64,000 nt of DNA from Begonia masoniana (lineage: Eukaryota > Streptophyta > Magnoliopsida > Cucurbitales > Begoniaceae). The notes below the pieces were generated by a model. The model ran no database searches, was not told where the DNA came from, and saw only the letters and a list, made by a program, of their open reading frames with translations. The stretch lies in the NCBI GenBank assembly GCA_022432975.1, contig CM039510.1:11482301-11546300 (forward strand). Reading direction: 5' to 3'. Positions 1 through 12,520 of the stretch are shown piece after piece (the first letter of the stretch is position 1; each line of letters begins with the position of its first letter). Position numbers and translations under genes: made by a program.

Positions 1-533
1 ATGACGCGGTTACAGGTGAGCTAAGCGAGTGAGCCAGGACGTGGCAGCAGTTGGTGGTGCATGGAGCATGCCGGTGCGGGCAGTTGTCGGGGCGCCTCGA
101 CCTTGGTCTTCGGGGGATGTGGGTTTTGTAGTTTGGTAGTATTGTAAATGTCCATTTGTGGAAATGATGAGAATGCGTAATTCTTTTTGGGTTGATTTTT
201 GTGACAGTTATGGTATAGCTATTTGTAATTGTTGTATATAGTCATAGCTAAGGGTGATGTGTTGCCCTATACTGTGGACTTTCTTCACTTAGGGATGTTA
301 GTATTTTAGTTTCTCCTTTTTACTGCTAATTGGTGATTTCGTATGCTGGATAAGTTGATGAGGAGTATTCTGGATTGGTTGGGATTTATTCCTTTGCAGG
401 TACCTAGCATTTTGGAGGCGCCATTTTCAGGCGTTACTTTGCCGAAATTTTCAGGAAGGACGCCGTGGTGCTTAAAGGTTAGGATGGTTAACAAAGTAGC
501 GCACCGAGCCAGGGTGGGTTCGGGGGCGTTACA
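1..533 (+). mobile_element. 3' part of a family A gypsy LTR (LTR1)
   Basis: The segment aligns by eye with 16219-16804 and 21964-22418, sharing the CGGTGCGGGCAGTTGTCGG stretch, a GTTGTATATAGT stretch and the terminal GGGGGCGTTACA. It is clearly more diverged from those two copies than they are from each other. The LTR ends exactly at ACA 531-533, and the next bases are gag coding sequence with no primer binding site. It could therefore be a solo LTR inserted into gag, or a 5' LTR whose leader was deleted; the left end lies outside the window. Confidence 0.75.
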
Positions 534-2654
534 CCTACGATGATAAAGGCGATCAAGGTAAGGGGAAGCAAGTCCAAGGGGCTACTCAGAAGCCTGTTTT
601 TCCTAAGTGCCAGAAGGAACACTATGGCGCTTGTCGATTGGGCACGAACAGTTGTTATAGATGTGGAGGGGTCGGCCATTTTGCATAGAACTGTCCGAGG
701 GCGGGTACTGATCAGAGAAGAGTGACCTCGAAGATATTTGCCTTTATTGAGCTTGGCGATATTGACGACGAGGCTCAGCCCTCAGTGATAGCAGGTACTA
801 TTTTGATTATGGGCGTGGCGGTATTTTCTTTGATAGACACGGGAGCTACGCACTCCTTTGTTTCCATTGCTTGTGTGTCTAGACTGATGCTTGTGCCTGA
901 GTTAGCAGAATGCGAGTATAGTGTGATGCTACCTTCAAGAGAGCATATGCAGTCAAGTTATGTTGTCCAGGGCAATATTGTTTTAGTTGGGAACAGTACC
1001 CTCTATGCTCGCCTGATTGTTATGGGCAAAGAGATCTACGATCTTATTTTAGGGATGGACTGGATTTTAACAGCATTTCGCCACCATCGATTGTCGATCC
1101 GGGATTGTGACCTTTCGAGCCCTGGGTAAAGCCGAGTTTTTTTATCAGGCGATGAACAGATTGAGTGGATCGCCTATTTCTTATTCCATGAAGGTCAATG
1201 AGCAGTTTAAAGGTGAGTGCTCTATTTATTTTGTCACAGTAGTTGATATTCAGTTGCTCAGCGGAGTAAAGACGAGTGACATTCCTATAGTCAGAGAATT
1301 CTCTGAGATATTCCTTGATGATCTTCCCGGATTACCGCCGGACAGGGAGATTGAATTTATCATTGATGTATATCCGAGCTCCGCGTCAGTGTCTAAGAAT
1401 CCATACAGATTGGCGCCTGCTGAATTGAGAGAGTTGAAAACTCAGCTAGAGGAGTTGCTGGATAAGGGTTTCATCCGACCCAGTTTTTCACCCTGGGGGC
1501 GCCCGTTCTATTCGTCAAGAAGAAAGACTGGACTCTCAGGATGTGCGTAGATTACAGGGAGCTGAATAAGCTCACAATGAAGAATAAGTATCCACTGCCT
1601 CGGATAGATGATTTGTTTGATCAGCTGCAAGGGGCTCGAGTGTTTTCTAGGATTAACCTACGCTCGGGTTACTATCAATTGAAAGTTCGGAAGGAAGATG
1701 TTCAGAAAACGGCGTTCCAAACGAGGTATGGGCATTATGAGTTCCTAGTTATGTCTTTTGGACTTACTAATGCCCCTGCAGCGTTTATAGACTTGATGAA
1801 CCGTGTATTTAAGGATTATCTGGACAAGTTCGTTGTAGTTTTCATCGACGACATTTTGATTTATTCCAAGACAAAGGAGGAGCATGCAAAGCAGTTACGA
1901 ATTGTTCTAGGAATTGTGCAACGACACCAACTATATCCAAAGTTCTCCAAATGTGAGTTTTGGCTGGATAGGGTCATTTTCTCGGCCATATTATATCACA
2001 AGAAGGGGTTTCTGTGGATCCAAGCAAAATTCAGGTGGTCAGAGATTGGCCACAGCCTAAGAACGTGCGTGAAGTGCATGGATTTCTCGAGTTGGCTGGT
2101 TATTATCAGAAGTTCATAGAGGGATTTTCGAAGATTGCAGTTCCCCTTTCATGCTTGACTCAGAAGAACGAGAAGTTTATATGGTCGGCTGCTCGTGACA
2201 ACAGTTTTATGGAGTTAAAGCAAAGATTGACTACAGCTCCAGTGTTGACATTGTCTGTTGAAGGTGATAAGTTCAGCATATATTGTGATGCATCTGGATT
2301 TAGGCTTGGATGCGTGCATATACAAGAAGGAAAGGTTATCGCGTATGCTTCTCGGCAGTTGAAGCCGTATGAGCAGAACTATCCCACGCAGAATCTGGAG
2401 TTAGTAGCAGTGGTCTTCGCACTGAAGATTTGGAGACATTATTTATATGGGCAGCAATGCGAGATATTTTCTGACCACAAAAGTTTGAAGTATTTATTTA
2501 CGCAAAAGGAGCTTAATATGCGACAGAGAAGGTGGCTAGAGTTCATCAAAGATTATGATTTCGATATTAAATACCACCCAGGAAAGGCGAACAAGGTTGC
2601 TGATGCTGTGAGCCGAATGCCTACTGCGAGTCAGCCTTCACTTGCAGCGATGAC
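534..2654 (+). pseudogene. Decayed Ty3/gypsy gag-pol fragment (zinc knuckle, PR, RT, RNase H)
   Basis: This is the central part of a chromovirus-type polyprotein. In order it shows a CCHC zinc knuckle around 655-705 (CYRCGGVGHF), the aspartic protease motif DTGATHSF near 838, a reverse transcriptase with the FIDD active site near 1843, and an RNase H domain starting at IYCDAS near 2277. Damage: a TAG stop at 686-688 inside the zinc knuckle, a frameshift near 1070-1110 after the protease, a one-base loss near 1498 just before the RT core, and another near 1985. The reading stops at 2654 where an LTR begins, so integrase and chromodomain are absent. There is no polypurine tract before 2655, which argues that the following LTR arrived by insertion and is not this element's own 3' LTR. 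Domain identity is certain; lineage (Tekay/Del-like) is inferred from similarity to element B. Confidence 0.9.
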
Positions 2655-2908
2655 TGTAACACCCGAGGATTTTTTTCTCAACGTGTGTTGCTTTAGTTGC
2701 TTTAGATTTAATTAATTTACGTTATGTTAGTTATTGAGTTAATTAATTATGCTCGGGAGTTTCGGTGGAGGTGTTAGACCGAGAGTGAGGTGAGAGATAT
2801 TAACGGATTAGTTAGTTTAAAAATGTGAGGGTGATTTAGTAATTAGTTAAATAAAAATTAAATAAAAAAAATAAAAAATAAAATATTTTTATTAAAAATA
2901 AAAAATAA

Positions 2909-2936
2909 AAACAGAATGGCGTGAGCCATTCTGTTT
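2909..2936. repeat. Perfect inverted repeat in family A LTR
   Basis: AAACAGAATGGC, loop GTGA, GCCATTCTGTTT: 12-bp arms with no mismatch. The same hairpin is at 19411-19438 in LTR3, and a longer version is in the diverged LTR E at 38541-38572. Confidence 0.9.
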
Positions 2937-3685
2937 CCCCTTTCAGCCCGAGCTCCCGAGTGCGAACAGGGAAGAGACGAGGGAGAGGGACGACGAACGC
3001 CAGCGACTCTCGCCGTTTTCAGGCCAGACGACGGCGGCACTTCCAGGTCTACCATTTTCGGCTCGTCTCCGTGCACGAATCGACAGGTACGGCTCGATTT
3101 TTTGTGTGCCCTGTTTTTGCTCGGTTTATGGCCGAGGGTGTCGAGCTGCGTTGAGCTCCGATCACCGGCCCTTTTTGGCCGTTCTTGGCGTCAAATAGCC
3201 GAGCTTAACGCCGGCGATAGTTGCCGAGCATTGGTGAGCTCGGATTGTGTAAAAAATCGAGGGCTCCAATGTGGGGAGTTCGGGTTTTCCTATGTAAAGC
3301 CTTAAAATCTTGTTGGTTTATGTTAATTGAGGGTGTAGGTGGTTGATTGGTGAGGATTGGGTTGAATTTGATTGGAAAAATCGGAAAAGGGGGAAATTTT
3401 AAGGGTGAAGGGCATCATGGGTTTTTTGCCAATTTGACCTATCTAGGTTCGTTTGTTTTGAAATTCCTTTTGGCAGTTTAAAATAGGTTATTAGAGGAGT
3501 ACGTGGCCGCTGGAATCATTCGATTCCGATATCCGACGCAAAAGTTACCCGCGTTTGAAGTTCGGGTCGGTTTTTACCCAACCCAAATTGGTAGTCCATT
3601 TAGTTAGGCTTTAGTTGGGATTAGGCTAGAAAATAATAGTTTGAGGTAAGTTGGTGTATGAAGCTTAATTTTAAGAAGTTTGATA

Positions 3686-4595
3686 GTTGACTTGCATTAT
3701 AGTTAGAGATGTTGTGCATTGGTTGACTTGCATTATAGTTAGAGATGTTGTGCATTGGTTGACTTGCATTATAGTTAGAGATGTTGTGCGTTGGTTGACT
3801 TGCATTATAGTTAGAGATGTTGTGCGTTGGTTGACTTGCATTATAGTTAGAGATGTTGTGCGTTGGTTGACTTGCATTATAGTTAGAGATGTTGTGCGTT
3901 GGTTGACTTGCATTATAGTTAGAGATGTTGTGCATTGGTTGACTTGCATTATAGTTAGAGATGTTGTGCATTGGTTGACTTGCATTATAGTTAGAGATGT
4001 TGTGCATTGGTTGACTTGCATTATAGTTAGAGATGTTGTGCGTTGGTTGACTTGCATTATAGTTAGAGATGTTGTGCGTTGGTTGACTTGCATTATAGTT
4101 AGAGATGTTGTGCGTTGGTTGACTTGCATTATAGTTAGAGATGTTGTGCGTTGGTTGACTTGCATTATAGTTAGAGATGTTGTGCATTGGTTGACTTGCA
4201 TTATAGTTAGAGATGTTGTGCATTGGTTGACTTGCATTATAGTTAGAGATGTTGGGCATGGTTGACTTGCATTATAGTTATAGATGTTGTGCATTGGTTG
4301 ACTTGCATTATAGTTAGAGATGTTGTGCATTGGTTGACTTGCATTATAGTTAGAGATGTTGTGCGTTGGTTGACTTGCATTATAGTTAGAGCTGTTGTGC
4401 GTTGGTTGACTTGCATTATAGTTAGAGATGTTGTGCATTGGTTGACTTGCATTATAGTTAGAGATGTTGTGCATTGGTTGACTTGCATTATAGTTAGAGC
4501 TGTTGTGCATTGGTTGACTTGCATTATAGTTAGAGATGTTGTGCATTGGTTGACTTGCATTATAGTTAGAGATGTTGTGCATTGGTTGACTTGCA
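3686..4595. repeat. 36-bp minisatellite, about 25 copies, in LTR2
   Basis: The unit contains GACTTGCATTATAGTTAGAG and ends TGTTGTGC(A/G)TTGG. Because 36 is a multiple of three, long open frames of 12-residue repeats appear on both strands; these are not genes. The A/G variant runs a-a-g-g-g-g-a and then repeats the same order, so a seven-unit (252 bp) higher-order duplication is visible at about 3700-4205. The sister LTR3 array has only about 15 copies and lacks the g variant. Confidence 0.95.
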
Positions 4596-4754
4596 TATGT
4601 GTGATTGTTGTGTTTATTGGCGTTGGTTGCATTGAGTGAATCAGAGGTCTGTGACACTGGTTTGATGAGGATGAGCATGATTTGTGACCCAGGAATGAGT
4701 TGTGAGCATTAAAAGTAAAGAGATAGTGAGAAATGCATAGTTATTCCGAGTAGA

Positions 4755-5125
4755 GTTGCTTGCCGGGGAGTAGTGCTCGTGGAGCACCTCGGTAGGGTCT
4801 CTACAAGGTGCATTGCACTGAACAGTGATGTCGAGTAGAGCTGCCTCATCGGGGAGTAGTACTCATGGAGCACCTCGAGAGGGTCTCGACATGTCTTGCT
4901 GGGGAGTAGTGCTCGTGGAGCACCTCGGATGGGTTTACTACCTCATCGGGGAGTAGTGCTCGTGGAGCACCTCGAGAGGGTCTCGACATGCCTTGCCGGG
5001 GAGTAGTGCTCGTGGAGCACCTCTGAAGGATTGCTATGAGAGATGCCCGGTCAGCCGTGATATTTTATAGAGTTGCTTCACCGAGGAGTAGTGCTCGTGG
5101 AGCACCTTGGGAGGGTCTCTATGAA
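4755..5125. repeat. Tandem stem-loop repeat in LTR2
   Basis: About six imperfect units of roughly 60 bp, each centred on GGGGAGTAGTGCTCGTGGAGC. The core GTGCTCGTGGAGCAC (for example 4773-4787) is a perfect 6-bp stem with a GTG loop. The sister array is at 21115-21585. Confidence 0.85.
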
Positions 5126-5487
5126 AGATACACGGGTAAAAGATTAATAAATGGAGAATGTAATTGAAAGTAGCAGTGAGTGTAGAAGTTGCATTTTGTG
5201 TCGTGCTGAGTTAAAGAGTAAGGCATCCTTTCGGGTGCGGGCAACTAGTTTTGTCTGACCGTGTTGTTGTGTTGTGTTGAGTCGGGTTGTTGAGTTGCAT
5301 TGTGGTGTTGTGGTGTTGTGTTGCGTTGTCGTACTGTATTAAAGCATAAGGCATCGTTGATGCGGGCAAATCTGTGTTTTGTTTCGTGTCGTTGTGCTGT
5401 TTGGTTGTTTTGTTCAGCGTTGTGCGTAGTTTGCATTTATCTAGTCGTATTTGTTAATCCCTACTTGCTAAGCGTAAGCTTACGTGT

Positions 5488-5492
5488 GCGTG
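5488..5492. repeat. Target site duplication GCGTG, left copy, of element B
   Basis: GCGTG here and at 16203-16207 flanks element B. The uninterrupted LTR3 sequence near 21945 has a single GCGTG at the same place, which confirms the insertion site. Confidence 0.95.
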
Positions 5493-8059
5493 TGTAACGA
5501 CCCGAGAGGATCGTCACATATATCCGTGTCTTTCTTAATCATTTAATCCTTATTACTCACACATGATTCATTATTAGCAGTATGTTTTTTTTTTTTGAAA
5601 CATAATTTAACTCAAGATGTCATATACGATTCGCTAAGCCTCAATCGGCAAAGGAAAACATCACATATCTGCCGGCGGGCAGTACAATGTGTATCGGCTA
5701 GTGAAGGGAAAACTTTAAGTTATAGGCTGCATCTACTGATAGAAAAATGAACCACATCTACCGGTCACTAGACGACAAGACCGTGTTTATACCATCCGGT
5801 GGAGAAGCTCTCTACATCATCCGATGAAATAAGGGTACATCATCCGGTGGTCATGTGCATCTCACGTGAATAATTAAAACATGATCCGGTCACTAAACGA
5901 CAAATAACATTCTCATCATCCGGTGACTTATTACACTACATCTGCCGATCACTAGACGACAAAATAACACTCTCATCGTCCGATGGCTTAAACATTCTAC
6001 ATCTGCCGATCGCTAGACGACAAAATAACACTTTCATCATCCGATGGCTTAAACACTCTACATCTGCCGAACACTAAACGACAAGTTAACATTTACATCA
6101 TCAAGCGAGGAAACAAACTACATCTTCCGGTGACGTCATACTACATCTTCTGGTGACGTCACCCGGAAGACTCAATCGTTTAACTCTCATCTATTGAAAT
6201 CCGCCAATGACGTCAGCCAGATGATTGTTTCATCCAGCTTCTATCATACGGCAGTAAAACACTATCATCGTCAAACATCTTCATCCGATAAAACATATCA
6301 CAACTCACCCGATTCTTAACTTAGTAGCTATAAACCTCAATGAGTAAAGATCATAAATTCATCTAAAATACGCATAGCGAAAGACTCAAACAAAACAAAC
6401 CATTCATTAATTCTTAAAATCGTATTCAGACTCTAAAGACAAGCCCTTCAAATCCAGATCTCATTGTTATAAGAAATTCTGTTCTATTTAGTCATCTGTT
6501 CATCGTAAACTTTTCTGACTTACTATGAGCATAACAAGGGAACTCATTCGCCTATCCAGCCTTCACTGTCACACTGAGCATCCTCCAGCAACCAAGCTTA
6601 GACATCCTCATTAACCTTGAGTTCCTCACCTGAAAACTCGTCACCTACATCATAAGGTTTAAACTATAAGCCTAATGCTTAGTAAGGAATGCAACACTAA
6701 CATGGATGCATGAATGTATAGTTTGGGAAAATCACATGCTCATAAGTCTTTTTCTTGTTCATATCTTTGCTTGAAATCATCATTCATAGTCATAGATCAT
6801 ATTCATCATTCATAGTCATTGGTCATATTCATCATTCATAGTCATTGGTCATATTCATCATTCATAGTCATTGATCATATTCATCATTCATAGTCATTGA
6901 TCATATTCATCATTCATATTCTTTGATCATATTCTTTGTTTAGGTTGTGTGGATCAAGAGAGGATTTGTGCCGGTAAAGGTGGTTCGACAGTGAGTTTGA
7001 TCTTGTTCCCTACTGCGGGTCGTATTCATATGTGCTTCTTTGGAGTGTGACATACGTCGAACCGCCCCCAACCCTCACTTAATCCACGTTGCATAAATCT
7101 TATATATATACATATATACATACATATCTTGTTCATGGAAAACATGCATTAAAACATCTTCTTATGCTTGAGAAACATTCATGATGCATGAACATGAGAA
7201 CTTTTAACTCATCAAACTATGACAAGGATCATACCAGAGCAGACAGCTTCACATTCACTAGCAGGTCATCAAATAGCATAACTCACATCATAAGGTAAAC
7301 ATCAGACATCTAAAACAACCTGGTACTCCCACGATGTAGGGCTCTATTAGCCGGAAATCTTAATACATTCACTTACCTGGTCTCTTTAGCACTTGAGCTC
7401 CTTTCTCTTCAAACTTCTTCACCTAAAACATTTACATTGCAGTAGTTAAAACAAAATCCTAATAGTTCTAATCTCAAGTTATCCTAAGATTTAATAGTTA
7501 AAGTCATTCCCGAATCCTTAGTCTAATACCCTGTGCAGTTTGAATCCAAAACCAAAACAGATTAATTCGATTATCGATAACTCAGAGGTGATTGTTCTAA
7601 ATGTCCAGAATCAATTGATAAAAGCATTCCCACTCTCAGATTCCAAACGTTCTTATTATTAGTCGGCCATTGGAAAATTCAAAACTCCAATGCCGAGTAG
7701 AAAACAAGGTTAACAAGCTAACAGATAGATACATTGACTAATGCATACCTCGGGCACAGAGTTGTCAGAGGACCGATCGTCGAAGAGAGTATGCCGAAAG
7801 CAGAGAGCGAGAGCTTGGAAGAGAAGAAATCGCCGAAAAGAAAGGTGTCGGCTACAGTGTTTCAAGTGAGGTTTAAAACATTTCCTTTTTCTTTATATAT
7901 TGGTCATCACCCTCCATTATTACAACTTTGCCACTCAACCTAGTTTAAATCCGCATGAAATTAATTATTCTTGGTATAAGTCCTAAACTGTAAAGATTAA
8001 ATATTCATGACCGTTAATACAGTTAGGAAAATTACCTGGCCGTTAACTCGGGTGTTACA
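5493..8059 (-). mobile_element. Element B 3' LTR (2567 bp)
   Basis: It starts TGTAACGACCCGAGAGG and ends TGTTACA. It holds ACGACAAA and CATCTGCCGATC repeats (5750-6260) with three perfect TGACGTCA palindromes at 6131-6138, 6154-6161 and 6208-6215. It has only about six copies of a 26-bp repeat (6775-6945), and about 270 bp (6501-6770) that the other LTR lacks. No gene is seen in it. Confidence 0.92.
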
Positions 8060-8073
8060 TCCACCCCTCCTTA
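8060..8073 (-). other. Polypurine tract of element B
   Basis: On the minus strand the sequence is TAAGGAGGGGTGGA, directly against the 3' LTR. It would prime plus-strand DNA synthesis. Confidence 0.85.
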
Positions 8074-8100
8074 AACAAAATTTTCGTCCCCAAAAATTGA

Positions 8101-11046
8101 TCAAACAAATAACTCTGGATACTTGTCTAACATGTCCTGTCGTCGCTCCCAAGTGGCTTCTTCAATGCCATGATTCTTCCATAAGACTTTAACCAACGGA
8201 ATCTCTTTGTTTCTCAGAGTCTTAACTGCGGATTCCAATATCTGCACTGGCTTCTCTTCATATGTTAGTGTCGGCTCAATCTCAAAATCCACTGGTTTAA
8301 CAACTTGTGTAGGGTCCCGTATACATTTTCATAACATTGTCACATGGAAAATATTATGAACTTTATCCAATGATGGAGGCAACTGCAGTCTGTAAGCTGT
8401 ACTACCGATTCTAGCCAAAACAGGGAATGGTCCAATAAATCGTGGTTTAAGCTTTCCCCTCCTGCTAAATCTTAGTACTCCTTTAAATGGTGAAACCTTC
8501 AGGAAAACTTCATCACCAACAGAAAATTCAAGATCTCTCCTCCTTTGGTCTGCATAACTTTTCTGTCGGCTTTGTGCAGTAATCATCCTCCTCTTAATAG
8601 TGGCAATCTTGTCTGACATCTGCTGCAACATCTCGGGACCTATGAGTTTTGCTTCACCAACTTCATCCCAATACAGATGTGATCTACATTTCCTACCATA
8701 CAACGCCTTATAAGGTGCCATACCTATGGTGGACTGGTAACTGTTATTGTAAGAGAACTCAACCAAGGGTAGGTATGTGCTCCAAGATGTCTGGAACTCT
8801 AGCACACAAGCCCTCAACATATCCTCTAGTATTTGGATAGTCCTCTCCGACTGACCATCTGTCTGCGGGTGAAAGGCAGTGCTGTATGATAACCTTGTGC
8901 CAAGTGTGCTTTGTAGACCTTTCCAAAACCGGGAGGTGAACCTAGGGTCACGATCAGAGACAATAGATGCAGGAATTCCATGCAACCTAATAACTTCTTG
9001 TACATAAAGATCAGCAAGCTGGTCCATCGAGTAGGTTGTCCTTATTGGTAAGAAATGGGCTGATTTCGTCAGTCTATCAATCACAACCCAAATACTATCA
9101 CGTCCCTTAGTTGTCTTAGGTAATCCTACGACGAAATCCATAGCTATGTGTTCCCACTTCCACTCGGGAATAGGTAGAGGCTGAAGGGTACCTCCTGGAC
9201 GTTGGTGCTCAACTTTAACTTGTTGGCAAACCAAACATGACTCTACATATTTAGCAACATCTCTCTTTAAGTTTGGCCACCAATAGAGTGACTTCAGGTC
9301 TCGATACATCTTGGTGCTGCCAGGATGTACCGAAAAGGGAGACGAATGCGTCTCAGCCAAGATCAATTTACGTAATCCTTCATCATTAAGGACATACCAT
9401 CTATTTCTAAACCTCAGAATCACATCTTTGGAAAGACTAAACTCGGAGGTGGTGTCCTTCACCTTGTTCATCACACTGTTATTCTTCTTTGAGTCCTTCT
9501 GTTGTGCTTCTTTGATCTTTTCCAGAACCGTCGGTTGAATGGTCAAATTTGCAAGCAAAGCTGACAACTCTGGAACTATCTCCAACTCCAATTTCTGAAT
9601 CTCTGTCCTCAAAGGTATAGACATAGTTGATACAACGGGTTGCATTGTTGTTGACATCCTGCTCAATGCGTCAGCTACAGAGTTAGCCTTGCCCGGGTTA
9701 TACTTGATCTCAAAGTCGTAATCCTTAACAAATTCTAACCAACGCCTTTGCCTCATGTTCAATTCCTTTTGTGTAAAGAGGTACTTCAGAATTTTATGGT
9801 CAGAAAACACCTCACATTGCTGTCCATATAAATAGTGTCTCCATATCTTCAAGGAAAAAACAACAGCGGCTAATTCTAAATCATGGGTGGGATAGTTCTG
9901 TTCATAACTCTTTAACTGCCTAGAGGCATACGCTACAAGTTTGCCTTCTTGCATCAAAACACAGCCCAAACCAACTTTTGATGCATCACAAAATACGCTA
10001 AACTTTCCTTCTTCGGTTGGAAGGGTCAACATCGGGGCTGTTGTTAACTTCACCTTCAATGTCTGGAAGCTATCCTCACAAGCTTCGGTCCAAGAATACT
10101 TATTGTCCTTCTTTGTCAAATTCGTCAGGGGCTTAGCTATCATAGAAAATCCTCTGATGAACTTTCTGTAATAGCCTGCCAATCCAAGGAAACTGCGGAC
10201 TTCGCTGGCGTTCTTTGGTTGTGGCCAATCCTTTACTGCCTGAATTTTGGTCGGGTCCACTGATATGCCATTAGCAGAAACTACATGACCAAGAAAATTA
10301 ACCTTGTCCCACCAAAATTCACACTTGGACAATTTGGCATAAAGCTGGTGCTCCTTCAATGTCGTCAAAACTACTCTTAAATGGTCTGCATGGTCAGCTT
10401 CAGTCCGTGAGTATATCAGGATATCATCTATGAACACAATTACAAATTTGTCCAAATACTCACGAAACACTAGATTCATTAAGTCCATAAAAGCTGCAGG
10501 TGCATTGGTCAGTCCAAATGACATGACCAAGAATTCGTAGTGTCCATAACGGGTTCTGAAGGCTGTCTTTGGTATATCTCCTTCCTTAACTTTCAGTTGG
10601 TAATAACCCGAACGTAAATCTATTTTTGAAAACACCTTTGCTCCTTGCAATTGGTCAAACAAATCATCAATCCGAGGTAAGGGGTACTTATTCTTGATTG
10701 TCAACTTATTTAGCCCCCTATAGTCTATGCACATTCTAAGGGAACCATCTTTCTTCTTGACGAATAAGACAGGTGCACCCCATGGGGAACTGCTAGGGCG
10801 TATAAATCCTTTGTCTACTAATTTCTGTAGTTGGACTTTTAACTCCTTTAACTCAACAGGTGCCATCCGGTAAGGATTCTTAGATACCGGTAAGGCCTCA
10901 GGGTACGTATCTATTACAAACTCTATTTCTTTATCAGGTGGTAAACCAGGCCAATCATCCAAAAATGCCTCAGGGAACTCTCGGACTATGGGAATATCCT
11001 GTAATTCCATTCTATCCTTCATCTGAACATCCATTACACTAGCCAA
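8101..11046 (-). pseudogene. Element B pol: RT, RNase H, integrase, chromodomain
   Basis: An open frame of 905 residues (11046 to 8329) is followed by one TGA (8331-8329), after which the same frame continues about 75 residues to a TAA stop codon that ends at 8098. RT spans about residues 40-260, with FIDD at 205-208. RNase H spans about 345-465, with acidic residues D354, E391, D416 and D459. The integrase has an HHCC zinc site (H567, H574, C604, C607) and a catalytic triad D637, D698, E734, giving DD35E spacing. The part beyond the stop has the chromodomain-like ending VKVLWKNHGIEEATWERRQD. All catalytic residues are present, so only the tail is cut off by the stop, unless it is read through. 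In an intact element this protein copies the RNA into DNA and integrates it. The start is arbitrary, as the frame normally continues from protease; a frameshift near 11100 separates them. Confidence 0.93.
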
Positions 11047-11066
11047 GTAACTCTCACATCCATTTT

Positions 11067-11710
11067 TCAGTAACGGTAAATTTCTAGTGAGGATATAATC
11101 GGTATTTTGCTTATCTTAGGAATAGCTTGGAAGGAATAATGATCACCATTTGGGGGTCGAAAATCGACCATCCCAGATCTACAACTTATTGTGGTATAAT
11201 GTCTAAATAACCAATCCATTCCTAATATCACCTCATACCCTTTCATGTCAATTACAATCAGTTCTACATATAGTTTCTTACTTCCTAAGGACACAACATC
11301 ACCTTTAACAATCTGTTCAGAATGTAGGGACTTCCCTGATGGTAACATAACATCATATGGCCTTTCGGCTGGTAAAAATTCTAAGTTGTGTTGGCATACA
11401 AACAGAGTTGATATAAACGAGTGTGTGGCTCCCGTATCTATAAGTGTGTAAGCAGCAAAACCATAGATCATAATGGTACCTGTTATGACTGTATGCTGCA
11501 CGGCTTCCTCATCCTCCATCATTGCATAGACTCTAGGTGCTACCCTTGCACGGTTCGGATCTGGCGGCATGGGACAGTCTCTGACTATATGTCCAACCTT
11601 GTCACATCTGAAACAACGGCCAGAACGCAACTTGCATTCGCCGGGGTGGTTCTTCTGACAGGTGGGGCATAGGGGTGCCAGAGGCCTCTTCCCTTTCCTT
11701 GGTCATCATT
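11067..11710 (-). pseudogene. Element B zinc knuckle and aspartic protease
   Basis: The frame shows two cysteine clusters near 11665-11585 (CPTCQKNHPGEC, then the CCHC knuckle CFRCDKVGHIVRDCP), followed by a retropepsin with DTGATHSF near 11435-11412 and the conserved LGMDWL segment near 11215. The knuckle belongs to the nucleocapsid and the protease would cut the polyprotein. The frame is shifted relative to upstream gag (break near 11690) and to downstream RT (break near 11100), so the ancestral gag-pol polyprotein is broken here. Confidence 0.9.
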
Positions 11711-12520
11711 CTGGTTGAGGGGTCTCTTTATACCTTGTTGTTGTTGCTGTGGTCCCCTGTTCTGTTGCGGCTGCCATCCTTTGTTCTGACGTGGTGGCGG
11801 CTGAGTGTCCTTCGTGAGTTTTCTTGGCTGCTCACGCTGTGCGTATGCTATCATTTCCGCCTCTTCTAGCTCCAAGGCCTTAGCTGTCACTTCACCATAA
11901 TGTACATTGTGTATCCCAACAGTCTTTACTTTCATATACAAACTCGGCTTCAGTCCTTGAACAAATTGGTAAATCTTGTCCTCGTCATCCTCAATCATAC
12001 GGGGAGCAAACCGTGATAAGGCATCAAATTTGCATATGTACTCCGTCACAGAGCCAGTTTGTCGCAGATTCATGAACTCCTTCTTCTTGTTGGCCCGAAC
12101 AGTCTTATTGAAGTACTTGTCAAAGAAAGCAGTCTTGAACATCTCCCAGGTCATAGCTTCGGCATTAGCGGTGTTCTGGATCGAGTCCCACCAATGCCTT
12201 GCACTTAACTCCAAATGAAAGACAGCATAGGTGACCTTATCTCCCTCATCAACCTTTGCATACTTAAACATGTCTTCTATCTTTCAAACCCACTCCTCAG
12301 CATAAATAGGATCTGAAACATGTCCATTAAACACCGGGGGTCGAAGCCGGTGGAAACGCTCACCCCCATGATCATGAGTTGCATTAGTACTGGAGTTGCC
12401 TTGTTCCTCTCTAGCAGTCATCAGTCGTTCTATCTGGTGAGATTGGCGCATGACCAACTCTGTCAACTGAGCAATAGCATTGCTATCCTCATTGGTCTCT
12501 CTCTGCTGACCTCTAACCAT
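11585..12520 (-). pseudogene. Element B gag (capsid region)
   Basis: A plausible start MVRGQQRE lies at 12520, about 150 bases after the primer site. The conserved gag core follows (HWWDSI and FFDKYF segments near 12190-12110), then a Q-rich linker before the zinc knuckles. A single in-frame TGA sits at 12286-12284, directly after EEWV. The frame then runs open to 11585, the last part out of register with the true nucleocapsid frame. Gag forms the virus-like particle. The identity is clear from the domain order and position between PBS and protease. Confidence 0.88.

Larger units (their letters stand above)
2655..5492 (+). mobile_element. A2 5' LTR, left portion (LTR2)
   Basis: It begins TGTAACACCCGAG and matches 19159 onward nearly base for base. 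In order it carries an A/T-rich stretch, a perfect 12-bp hairpin (2909-2936), a 36-bp minisatellite (3686-4595) and a stem-loop-rich repeat (4755-5125). It is interrupted at 5493 by element B and resumes at 16208. No gene is present; the short open frames here are products of the repeat. Confidence 0.85.

Noticed and set aside
3621..4678. Long repetitive open frames on both strands (up to 335 residues)
   Set aside because: The 36-bp unit is a multiple of three, so all frames without a stop in the unit stay open. The peptides are a plain 12-residue repeat, the same as in 20203-21149.
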